A DNA stretch of 47,601 bases from Martelella mediterranea (GTDB taxonomy: Bacteria > Pseudomonadota > Alphaproteobacteria > Rhizobiales > Rhizobiaceae): positions 1-47,601 of the forward strand of contig NZ_JAINWJ010000056.1 of NCBI RefSeq assembly GCF_021021415.1. Reading direction: 5' to 3'. Below are positions 26,901-42,428 of the stretch, piece by piece. Both the position numbers and the translations under genes were made by a program. Under the pieces are notes generated by a model that was not told the DNA's origin, searched no databases, and was given only the letters and a program-made list of their open reading frames with translations. How positions within the stretch are numbered: the stretch's first letter is position 1; each line of letters starts with the position of its first letter.

Positions 26901-27596
26901 ATGACCAAGATTGCAAAGCGTATTCAGAAGAACCGCGAAGGCGTAGACGTCAACAAGCTCTACGCCCTGTCGGAAGCCGTGAAGATGGTCAAGGAACGCG
27001 CCACCGCGAAGTTCGATGAAACCATCGAGATCGCGATGAACCTCGGCGTTGATCCGCGTCACGCCGACCAGATGGTCCGCGGCGTCGTCAACCTGCCGAA
27101 CGGCACGGGCCGCACCGTGCGCGTTGCCGTGTTCGCCCGTGGCGCCAAGGCCGATGAAGCCAAGGAAGCCGGCGCGGACGTCGTTGGCGCCGAAGAGCTG
27201 GTCGAAGCCGTCCAGGGCGGCAACATCGATTTCGATCGTTGCATCGCCACGCCGGACATGATGCCGCTCGTCGGTCGTCTCGGCAAGGTGCTTGGGCCCC
27301 GCGGCATGATGCCGAACCCGAAGGTTGGCACCGTCACGATGGACGTCAAGGCGGCTGTTGAAGCCTCCAAGGGCGGCGCCGTCGAGTTCCGCGTCGAGAA
27401 GGCCGGTATCGTTCACGCCGGCGTTGGCAAGGCCTCGTTCGACGCGAGCGCGCTGGAAGAAAACATCCGCGCTTTCGCCGATGCCGTCATCAAGGCAAAG
27501 CCGGCCGGCGCCAAGGGCAATTACGTCAAGCGCCTGGCGCTGTCGTCGACCATGGGTCCGGGCGTCAAGATCGACTTCTCGTCGGTCAACGCCTGA
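26901..27596 (+). CDS. rplA: 50S ribosomal protein L1
   Basis: A 231-residue L1, which builds the mobile L1 stalk at the ribosomal E site and usually represses its own operon. The family core is visible as [14 protein letters not shown] and [16 protein letters not shown]. The ATG at 26901 gives the standard N-terminus ([14 protein letters not shown]). It lies five bases after rplK and is followed by a 348-base leader before rplJ. Confidence 0.98.
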   Translation: MTKIAKRIQKNREGVDVNKLYALSEAVKMVKERATAKFDETIEIAMNLGVDPRHADQMVRGVVNLPNGTGRTVRVAVFARGAKADEAKEAGADVVGAEELVEAVQGGNIDFDRCIATPDMMPLVGRLGKVLGPRGMMPNPKVGTVTMDVKAAVEASKGGAVEFRVEKAGIVHAGVGKASFDASALEENIRAFADAVIKAKPAGAKGNYVKRLALSSTMGPGVKIDFSSVNA

Positions 27597-27944
27597 GCGC
27601 GTAGTAAAGAATTTCCGGAAGTGCGCTTCCGGTGACAAGTTTCCGGGCTCCAGGGCCCGGAAAAACCCGGGATAAAACCCGGTTTCCTGTCCGAGATTGC
27701 AGGTGGGCAACCTTAATTATGCCTGCATGAGACGGGTGAGACCAATTTTTCCGTTGGCGACGCAAGTCACCTTTGGCGGTTTAACTGGTTCGAACCTGGT
27801 TGTGCCTAGGCGCTTGAGAAATCGCGCGCCGATGGGGGCAGGATCCTCGAGCGTCGCTTGGGATCTTGGATAAAAACAAGAAGCCCCTTGCGGCAAAGGC
27901 AAACCGACAGGTCCGAGAATGGATCTGTCAACTGGAGATAGGCA
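27597..27944 (+). promoter_or_regulatory. rplJ leader region with three hairpins (L10 autoregulatory site expected)
   Basis: This 348-base gap has no gene. Hairpin 1 is CCGGAAG/CTTCCGG with loop TGCG (27615-27632). Hairpin 2 is TTTCCGGGC/GCCCGGAAA (27640-27663, 9 bp). Hairpin 3, with a bulge, runs from about 27663 to 27685. None has a good U-run. From family knowledge, the long leader before rplJ is where L10-L7/L12 binds to repress translation; the stretch 27830-27940 is the likeliest place. Confidence 0.55.
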
Positions 27945-28463
27945 GTGGAAAGAGCGGAAAAACGCGAATTCGTCACGGAACTGAACGAAGTCTTCAAGGC
28001 TTCCGGTTCGGTTGTCGTGGCCCACTATGCCGGTGTCACCGTTGCGCAGATGAACGAATTTCGTTCGAAGATGCGTGAAGCGGGCGGCACTGTCAGAGTC
28101 GCGAAGAACCGCCTGGCCAAAATTGCCCTTCAGGGTACGGAGTCCGAGGGAATGTCCGACCTTTTCAAAGGTCAGACGCTCATCGCATTTTGCGATGACC
28201 CGGTGACGGCTCCGAAGGTCTGCATGGACTTCGCCAAGACCAACGACAAGCTCGTTGTCATCGGCGGCGCCATGGGGGCAACCGTGCTCGACGCGGAAGG
28301 TGTGAAGTCGCTTGCGACGATGCCTTCGCTGGACGAGCTGCGTGCGAAGCTGGTTGGTATGATCCAGACCCCGGCTACCCGTATCGCGACGATTGCTTCG
28401 GCACCCGCAAGCCAGCTTGCGCGCGTGCTCAACGCCTACGCCACGAAGGACGAAGCCGCCTGA
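27945..28463 (+). CDS. rplJ: 50S ribosomal protein L10
   Basis: A 172-residue L10, the base of the L7/L12 stalk. The N-terminal rRNA-binding domain ([27 protein letters not shown]) and the C-terminal helix that carries L12 dimers ([18 protein letters not shown]) are both present. The start is GTG at 27945 with GGAG about 9 bases upstream; GTG starts are common for this gene in rhizobia. Confidence 0.97.
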   Translation: MERAEKREFVTELNEVFKASGSVVVAHYAGVTVAQMNEFRSKMREAGGTVRVAKNRLAKIALQGTESEGMSDLFKGQTLIAFCDDPVTAPKVCMDFAKTNDKLVVIGGAMGATVLDAEGVKSLATMPSLDELRAKLVGMIQTPATRIATIASAPASQLARVLNAYATKDEAA

Positions 28464-28526
28464 TGCGGTTTTTCGCTGTTTACAAAATTTCGAACCAGTT
28501 CGAACCAACACTGAAGGAATATGAAC

Positions 28527-28904
<378 letters not shown>

Positions 28905-28920
28905 GCTTTGCTTTTTGTTG

Positions 28921-28943
28921 CGCGGGCGGTTGGACCGCCCGCG
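28921..28943 (+). terminator. GC-rich stem-loop after rplL
   Basis: CGCGGGCGGT and ACCGCCCGCG form a 10-bp stem with a TGG loop, 17 bases after the rplL stop. It lacks a U-run and probably acts as an attenuator or a 3'-end stabiliser rather than a full stop. Confidence 0.5.
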
Positions 28944-28963
28944 CAACGACAACTGACCCGAAA

Positions 28964-29002
28964 CCATTACCCAAAGGCCCTTTTCGGGCCTTTGGGTAAT
29001 GG
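28964..29002 (+). promoter_or_regulatory. Long stem-loop between rplL and rpoB (attenuator or RNase III site)
   Basis: A perfect 17-bp stem (CCATTACCCAAAGGCCC with GGGCCTTTGGGTAATGG) closes on a five-base loop, TTTTC. No U-run follows. In E. coli this same junction holds a partial attenuator and an RNase III cut site that set the ribosomal-protein to polymerase ratio; a like role is inferred. Confidence 0.65.
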
Positions 29003-29095
29003 GTTCTCAAGAAGACCCTTAAATGATGACGGAGCCAATTGGCCATCGGTGACCGTCTGTTGCAGGCCCGGATGCAGATTGAAGGAGCTACCTGA

Positions 29096-33235
<4,140 letters not shown>

Positions 33236-33246
33236 AGTTGAGAGCC

Positions 33247-33275
33247 GACGCGCCCCCTTCAAGGGCGGGCGCGTC
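33247..33275 (+). promoter_or_regulatory. Stem-loop in the rpoB-rpoC spacer
   Basis: GACGCGCCC pairs with GGGCGCGTC, with further pairing of CCTT and AAGG inside, 11 bases after the rpoB stop codon. No U-run follows. It is probably an RNA processing or stability element inside a continuous rpoBC transcript. Confidence 0.45.
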
Positions 33276-33426
33276 GCCGGCGCTCGATGCTTAGAAAGTA
33301 AGCCTCAAGTGTCAGTTTCGCCGCATTTCGCGGCCACAACCGTTTTAAAGGCAGGTCGTCCGGTATCGGGGTTTTGACCGGATCGACTGCCAGCAAGGGC
33401 GATGCCGCCCAGTCAAGGAGACAGGC

Positions 33427-37641
<4,215 letters not shown>

Positions 37642-37666
37642 GCCTACTATAGCTCGATAGATATTC

Positions 37667-37698
37667 GACCGCCGGCAGTGATGCCGGCGGTCTTTTTT
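37667..37698 (+). terminator. Intrinsic terminator after rpoC
   Basis: GACCGCCGGCA pairs perfectly with TGCCGGCGGTC (11 bp) around a GTGA loop and is followed by six T. A diverged copy of this hairpin occurs at 38262-38296. Confidence 0.92.
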
Positions 37699-37910
37699 GT
37701 TTTCGAAAGGTTTGCCGCGTTCAGTCGGGTTCCCTCGGCGTACCGTCCATTTCCGAGGCGATTGTTTCGGCAGCCCTTTACCAATGTCAGTATAGGCGAC
37801 AATAACGAGATTATTGCAACCTATGGTAGAAGTGTTTAGTGTTTTATCAGGCAGGAAGGGGTGCTCTCTGTCTGTGAAATAACATTGAACCGCGCCCATG
37901 GAGAAATCTA

Positions 37911-38198
37911 ATGTCGTCAAACATTCTTAGCATCGCAGCGCCTGTAATAACCGGCTACTCAGATGGTGTCTTCACTGGGACCGAGGCTACGGCCGATACC
38001 ATCGTCATGGTCTACACTACAAGCACGGGGCAGACGGTGTCGCAAAAGTGGGCCATTGTTGTTGATGGACAATGGAGCCTGACTGCCGACCTTCCGCCCG
38101 TAGTTGGGAGCAACTGCTACGCGATTGCTACCCTGTTAACGGCTGGCTCGCTAAGCCCGACATCTCAACCCTCGAATCCTTACCCGGTAGGATCGTAA
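37911..38198 (+). CDS. Small Ig-like domain protein of unknown function
   Basis: A 95-residue protein with no signal peptide or membrane helix. Its pattern (APVITGYSDGVFTGTEATAD, IVMVYTTSTGQTV, VDGQWSLTADLPP, YAIATLLTAGSLSP) resembles one repeat of bacterial Ig-like adhesin domains, in which strands end in DG.WSL and A.AT. Here it stands alone. GGAG lies 9 bases before the ATG and is kept in the downstream copy. GC is visibly lower than in rpoC, suggesting foreign origin. A broken paralogue lies at 38510-38799. I infer the fold from pattern only; the function is unknown. It starts 213 bp after the rpoC terminator. Confidence 0.6.
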   Translation: MSSNILSIAAPVITGYSDGVFTGTEATADTIVMVYTTSTGQTVSQKWAIVVDGQWSLTADLPPVVGSNCYAIATLLTAGSLSPTSQPSNPYPVGS

Positions 38199-38261
38199 AT
38201 CCGCAGTTGATTGAGATGATCTGCTGCATCTGGGTGAACGGGATTTCTGCGTCGTGAACGC

Positions 38262-38296
38262 AAGGCCGTCGGTGGCAATGCCGGCGGCCTTGTTGT
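38262..38296 (+). terminator. Diverged copy of the rpoC terminator
   Basis: AAGGCCGTCGG (38262-38272) pairs with CCGGCGGCCTT (38281-38291) over 11 bp with one T-G wobble, loop TGGCAATG, then TGTTGTTT. Compared with the rpoC terminator, several changes fall on both sides of the stem so that pairing is kept, and T-richness follows. It may still terminate. Confidence 0.6.
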
Positions 38297-38509
38297 TTCT
38301 TGAAGGTGTGCGACGTTCCGTCTGGGTTCTATCGGTGTGTCATCCCTTTCCAAGGCGAGTGTTTCGACAGCCTTTCACGAAGGGCAGTACGGTCAACTAT
38401 AAGGAAAGGTTTTGCAATTATGGGTTGTGTTTAGTGGTTTTCAAAGAGGCAGGACAGGGCGTTCGCTGCCTGCAAAACTACGTGGAAACCACGCTCATGG
38501 AGAGATCCA

Positions 38510-38799
38510 ATGTCGTCAAAGACTCCTCACGTGGCACCTCCTGTTATAACCGGCTATTCGGATGATGTCTTTTTGGGACCGAGGCTACGGCCGATACCAC
38601 TGTCATGGTCTACAATAGAAACAAAGGTTCTGAAGTATCAATGAAGTCGGCAATTGTTGTTGATGGGCAGTGGAGCCTGGTCGCCGACGATCCGCCAGCT
38701 GTGGGAAACACTTGCTCCGCGATTGCTACCAAGATATTGGATGGCCCGCAGCCAGGCCCGGTGTCTTAACCCTCACAGCCTTACCTGGTAGGATCGTAA
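38510..38799 (+). pseudogene. Broken copy of the small Ig-like protein gene
   Basis: It aligns end to end with the gene at 37911-38198. It begins MSSKTPHVAPPVITGYSDDV in one frame. A one-base loss in the TTTTT run (about 38570-38574) shifts the frame. In the shifted frame the homology resumes as EATADTTVMVY and IVVDGQWSLVADDPPAVG. A CAA-to-TAA change at 38767-38769 then stops it, after which PSQPYLVGS and the original TAA (38797-38799) are still recognisable. One extra codon near the 3' end explains the two-base difference in length. Its ribosome site (GGAG) is still present. Confidence 0.85.
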
Positions 38800-39081
38800 C
38801 TCGCGGCCGATTGCGTCGAACTCGCCGAAGCTGGATGAGTAGGCACTTGCGGAGTTGACAGAAAGGAGGCCCTGTGTGGGAGCAGCGGGCCTTTCTGCGT
38901 TCCGTACCTTCGCTTCGGCTTTCCGCGCTGGACCATTTTTGGGTCCAACTGAAATATCATTAGCCAAATCAAAGGCAGACGCACACACTGAGGTGGTTGC
39001 GGGGTGAGCGGCGATCAGGGGTTTCCTGCCTTTGCTTCGCACGGAAGAATGGAACGCTTCGTGCGTTCTGATAACAAAGTC
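38800..39081. other. Gap between the broken Ig-like gene and the rpoC remnant
   Basis: No gene is seen. It contains one terminator-like hairpin (38860-38896) and otherwise lower-GC sequence without recognisable content. A minus-strand open frame here has no ribosome site and no family look. Confidence 0.4.
38860..38896 (+). terminator. Possible terminator after the broken Ig-like gene
   Basis: AGGCCC (38867-38872) pairs with GGGCCT (38887-38892), or AGAAAGG (38860-38866) with CCTTTCT (38890-38896), with CTTTCT on the 3' side. The two pairings compete. It is a weak to moderate candidate. Confidence 0.4.
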
Positions 39082-39237
39082 GGGACGGGGCGCCAGGTTC
39101 ATGAGGTGGATGGTCGTCGCGGCGCGGCCCGCGACGACCTCATCATCGACGCCCGCCGCGAGGCTTTCCGCGCCGGCGAGGCGGCCCCGATGGTCTCCGC
39201 GATGAACCCGGAAAGTGAGCCGCAGCCGGGCGAGCAG
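39082..39237 (+). pseudogene. Decayed second copy of the 3' end of rpoC
   Basis: Bases 39127-39237 align without gaps to 37531-37641, the last 37 codons of rpoC including the stop; by hand count 97 of 111 bases match, and 29 of 36 residues ([20 protein letters not shown] against [20 protein letters not shown], then [13 protein letters not shown] identical). Weaker similarity reaches back to about 39082. The rpoC stop TAA has become CAG, so the open frame runs on to 39306 into unrelated residues. Only about three of the changes before the stop are silent, so the copy is not under protein-level selection. An ATG-started frame from 39004 covers it, but I do not consider that a working gene. Confidence 0.88.
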
Positions 39238-39318
39238 GCTTCGGACTTCCGCCCGACCGTCTTCAAGCTTTTGTGTAAGAGGCTACCGACTTTTGGCGGT
39301 CTTTAACATTTACTGCTA

Positions 39319-39338
39319 AAATGCTAGCGATAGCATTT
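39319..39338 (+). promoter_or_regulatory. Perfect palindrome upstream of the EAL gene
   Basis: AAATGCTA and TAGCATTT form an 8-bp perfect dyad around GCGA, about 120 bp before the EAL gene. It is AT-rich with no U-run, so an operator for a dimeric regulator is at least as likely as an RNA hairpin. Confidence 0.4.
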
Positions 39339-39458
39339 GCTGGTTACGCGGTCTTGTCGTCGACGGTCGATCTGGGAGGGATCGTCGGGGCGATTTGCGC
39401 TTCAAAGGGGCAGACCTGACGGGTCCCCTCATTAGCGCGGCGGCGGAAAGGAAGCGCT

Positions 39459-41051
39459 ATGGAGGCGGGTAGACGGAGTATCTGGATCATCTGTCTTGTC
39501 TGGGTCTTTCTGGGCGGGATATGTTCGCTGGTGATCGCCGAGTTCATCCGCAACCATAACGCCGACGAGTATGTCGACTATTACGGTTCCGATGTCTTTC
39601 AAAACGCGGTCTCCGTCGCCGAAACAAGCCTGACGGTATTGCGCACCCTCGATCGATCTGACAACGCGCCCTGTTCACCGGAGGACCTGGAGGCGATGCG
39701 CGGCGTCGTGTTCGCCGCTCCGTATCTTACCGATGTCGGTCGCTTGCGGGACGGGTACCTGATCTGCACCGGCATATGGGGCGAACTGGCAATGCCGGTG
39801 AAGATGCCGTCGCGTTCCCAGGTCGTGGGCGTTAACGGGGCCACGCTCTGGAAGGGCACAAGAGGCATCGCGCCGGCTGGGCTTGCGGCCGACATGGCGT
39901 CGTTTGGCAACAGCGTGGTGATGACGGCGCCGTCCGCCTTCGCGCGCTACGAAGACCCCGCCGAGCGCCTGGCCGCCCTGGTGCTGACCAGCGACGCCAG
40001 CTACAGCTATCAATCCTTCGGCGATACCGAAGGGCTCGCGCCTTTGCTCGGAAGCAACAGTGATTGGTATCGCATTGCGAAGCGCAGGGTCTATTCGCGC
40101 TGCAATGACAAGACCGATGTCTGCGTCGTCGCCACCTATGACGCGCCCGCCCTTTTGAAGACGGCGCCGCTTGATTTCCTGCTTGTCCTGGCCGGCGGTG
40201 TTTCTGCCGGCGCGTGCCTCGGGCTCTGGCATGCCCATCTCTATCGTGAAGGCCGGTCCTGGCGGCAGAAGCTGGAGCGGGCGCTGAACGACGATCGACT
40301 GACGGCGCATTATCAGCCGATCGTCAGTCTTTCCGACAATAGAATATGCGGGGCGGAGGCCCTTGCGCGGCTGGTCGATTTCGACGGGACGTTGATTCCG
40401 CCCGATCATTTCATTCCCGCGGCGGAGACCTGCGGTTTCATCGGGCGGATCACCCGCAGCGTCGTCAGGCGGGCATTCACGGACATGGCGGCGCATTTTG
40501 CGGCCGATCCGAATTTCTATGTCAGCATCAATGTTGCCTCCGAGGACATACTGAGCCTGGAGTTTCTGGATTTTCTCGAGACCGAAACCCGGACCCACGG
40601 GCTTTCCGCCGGTCAGGTCGCGCTGGAGCTGACGGAGCGTTCGACGGCGAGCGAGGACAGCCTGACCCAGGCGATGGCGGCTTTCAGCAGACGCGGCTAT
40701 CGCATCCTCATCGACGATTTCGGCACCGGCTATTCGAACCTCGCCTATATCGCCCGCATGCCGATCGCGGGCATCAAGATCGACCGGATGTTCACCCAGG
40801 CGCTCGATCAGCAGGCGATCGGCGCGGTGATCGTCAGCAAGGTCTGTGAACTTGCCGCCGCGCTCGAGGTGACCCTGATCTGCGAGGGGGTGGAAACCAA
40901 AGGCCAGGCCGACCATCTCGTCGCCATCTATCCCGACATCTGCATTCAAGGGTTCCTGATCAGCCGGCCAATGCCCGCCCGACAGTTCTCGCGCGCCTTT
41001 CCTGCCAACCATCATGCATGGACGCCATCGCCGAGCGAGAGCGCCGGCTGA
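39459..41051 (+). CDS. c-di-GMP phosphodiesterase with CSS-like sensor and EAL domain
   Basis: A 530-residue inner-membrane enzyme. TM1 (about 8-27) and TM2 (about 235-258) enclose a periplasmic sensor with cysteines at C72 and C103 and two more near the end (SRCNDKTDVCVV), resembling the CSS-motif domain that senses redox state; here the motif reads CSP rather than CSS. The EAL domain (about 272-520) keeps E300-A-L, VSINVA, LELTER, IDDFGTGYSNL, GIKIDR and CEGVET, the residues needed for metal binding and catalysis, so it should hydrolyse c-di-GMP to pGpG. A weak GGAAAGGAAG site precedes the ATG. No GGDEF domain is present. Confidence 0.9.
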   Translation: MEAGRRSIWIICLVWVFLGGICSLVIAEFIRNHNADEYVDYYGSDVFQNAVSVAETSLTVLRTLDRSDNAPCSPEDLEAMRGVVFAAPYLTDVGRLRDGYLICTGIWGELAMPVKMPSRSQVVGVNGATLWKGTRGIAPAGLAADMASFGNSVVMTAPSAFARYEDPAERLAALVLTSDASYSYQSFGDTEGLAPLLGSNSDWYRIAKRRVYSRCNDKTDVCVVATYDAPALLKTAPLDFLLVLAGGVSAGACLGLWHAHLYREGRSWRQKLERALNDDRLTAHYQPIVSLSDNRICGAEALARLVDFDGTLIPPDHFIPAAETCGFIGRITRSVVRRAFTDMAAHFAADPNFYVSINVASEDILSLEFLDFLETETRTHGLSAGQVALELTERSTASEDSLTQAMAAFSRRGYRILIDDFGTGYSNLAYIARMPIAGIKIDRMFTQALDQQAIGAVIVSKVCELAAALEVTLICEGVETKGQADHLVAIYPDICIQGFLISRPMPARQFSRAFPANHHAWTPSPSESAG

Positions 41052-41110
41052 GCGGCGTATCTGCGTTGTCTTGCCCGCGAATACCCATTGAAAGCGTCCG
41101 AGCGCCAGCT

Positions 41111-41419
41111 TCAGAAGCCGGCGTCGTCGCTGCCGCCGAGCTTCACGATCGCCACTTCGCCTTCGAGCGCCGTCTGATAGGCTGACGCATGGGGTTCCTC
41201 GTCGGGGATTTCGGAGATCATGCCGATCTGGTCGAGATCGGCCTCCGAATAGCCCTCGTTTGCCAGCGCGTTCAGCGTGTTGCGCACGGCGGTGTCCTCG
41301 TCCGGCGCGGCGATCAGGACGTGGACCTCGGTATCGCCGTTCCACTCATGGTAGACCTTGCCGGTGATGATGAAGACCATGCGCTCGCCGTCGCTGGTGT
41401 AGCCGGGTATGGCAATCAT
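41111..41419 (-). CDS. Small acidic conserved-looking protein of unknown function
   Basis: A 102-residue acidic protein with alternating strands and helices (ERMVFIITGKVYHEW, TEVHVLIAAPDEDTAVRNTL, GYSEADLDQIGMISEI). AAAGG lies six bases before the ATG at 41419, which decides this start over an in-frame ATG 36 bases earlier. There is no signal peptide, membrane helix or known motif. High third-position GC and a clear ribosome site support a real gene. It lies between the EAL gene (convergent) and the DUF1906 gene (divergent). Confidence 0.7.
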   Translation of the reverse strand: MIAIPGYTSDGERMVFIITGKVYHEWNGDTEVHVLIAAPDEDTAVRNTLNALANEGYSEADLDQIGMISEIPDEEPHASAYQTALEGEVAIVKLGGSDDAGF

Positions 41420-41624
41420 GTCGGGCCTTTCTGTGATGTCGCTCCCGATCCGCATCAGCAGATGCCGGGGATAAGGGGCGCTTTCCGGTATGGCGCGGAG
41501 CCTGCTTCGTCACATGATATCGCGATCCGGGCCTTGAATGCGACCATAGATTTTCCATCTGGTTGCTGTTCGATATTTACTATACCATAGGTTGTGTAAT
41601 CGAGTTTGGCGAGGATGGAGCGCT

Positions 41625-42272
41625 ATGTACAGGATCATTGATACGCCGTGGAACACGACGGCCTATATTCCCCAACTGAAAAGCGGCGGCGTCGAGACCG
41701 TCATCCGCTATTACAATCTCGAGGATTCCTCGTCCCTGCCGCAGAAGCAGTTTCAGCCGGAAGAGGCCAGCGCGCTCGCCGCGGCCGGTCTTACGATGGC
41801 GGTCGTGTTCGAGCAGACCGGCGGCGCGGACGGAAAGATCGGCGATCTCGACCTGGCAAACGGAAGCCGTGATGCGGCGCAGGCGCTGAAGCTTGCGGCC
41901 GCGATCGGGCAGCCGCATGGGTCCGCGATCTATTTCTCCGTGGACTATGACTATTATGAGAGCGCCGATCTCCAGACCGTGGAATCCTATTTCGCCGCCG
42001 TTTCCAAGGCGCTGAAGGGCGCATACCGGCTCGGGGTTTATGGCTCCGGAACCGTGGCCTCCGCCGTGGTGGGCGCGGGCCATGCCGAACTGATCTGGCT
42101 CGCGGGTTCGACCGGCTGGTCCGGCACAGAGCAGATGCTTGCCACCGACAAATGGGCGCTGTTCCAGAGCGAGATGGATATCAACAAGCCTCTCCCTCAC
42201 GACGGAAATACCGCCTCCTCGGCATTTCCGAATTTCGGCCAGTTTACGCTTGGCAGCGGGCCGGTTTCCTGA
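41625..42272 (+). CDS. DUF1906 (Rv2525c-like, glycoside-hydrolase-like) protein
   Basis: A 215-residue protein with the TIM-barrel-like DUF1906 pattern: opening IIDTPWNTTAYIPQLKSGGV, then VIRYYNLEDS, MAVVFEQTGG, AIYFSVDYDYYESADLQTV, YRLGVYGSGTVAS and WALFQSEMDI. The acidic residues of the fold (FSVDYD) are kept. Members are linked to cell-wall or capsule hydrolysis; many are secreted, but no signal peptide is seen here. GGAG lies four bases upstream of the ATG at 41625; the frame extends back to an earlier ATG that has no site. A short AT-rich leader precedes it. Confidence 0.82.
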   Translation: MYRIIDTPWNTTAYIPQLKSGGVETVIRYYNLEDSSSLPQKQFQPEEASALAAAGLTMAVVFEQTGGADGKIGDLDLANGSRDAAQALKLAAAIGQPHGSAIYFSVDYDYYESADLQTVESYFAAVSKALKGAYRLGVYGSGTVASAVVGAGHAELIWLAGSTGWSGTEQMLATDKWALFQSEMDINKPLPHDGNTASSAFPNFGQFTLGSGPVS

Positions 42273-42428
42273 TCCGGCAAATCCTCCGTTCCGTTCCACC
42301 GGTCACGGCCTTGAAACGGGCGGGAGAAGCGCGTATCTAGGGCTCACATCAATCGAAAGGGACACGCAGGACGATGATTTCTCACCTCAAGACGGCACAG
42401 ATTCTGGCTTCGAGGGAGAATACCATCC

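Larger units (their letters stand above)
37667..38198 (+). repeat. Tandem duplication, unit 1 (terminator, leader, small ORF)
   Basis: First copy of a unit of about 530 bp. It contains the rpoC terminator, about 210 bp of non-coding leader, and the intact 95-residue ORF. Unit 2 starts about 595 bp further on. The match runs nearly unbroken through coding and non-coding parts, for example GTTTAGTGTTTTATCAGGCAGG against GTTTAGTGGTTTTCAAAGAGGCAGG in unit 2, and CATGGAGAAATCTAATG against CATGGAGAGATCCAATG. Confidence 0.85.
38262..38799 (+). repeat. Tandem duplication, unit 2 (diverged)
   Basis: Second copy of the terminator-leader-ORF unit, offset from unit 1 by 595 to 601 bases. The non-coding leader looks about as well conserved as the coding part, so the copies probably diverged without much coding constraint on this unit. 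Confidence 0.85.

Noticed and set aside
38254-38565. A 103-codon frame over the unit 2 leader
   Set aside because: The matching unit 1 leader does not keep this frame open, so it is chance.
39004-39306. A 100-codon open frame that might be a gene
   Set aside because: Its middle is a decayed rpoC tail with a lost stop codon; the ends are unrelated and there is no ribosome site. Listed as a pseudogene fragment instead.
37642-39458. An insertion sequence or integrated phage end to explain the duplicated region
   Set aside because: I find no transposase, integrase, or terminal inverted repeats; the structure is explained by local tandem duplication and decay.
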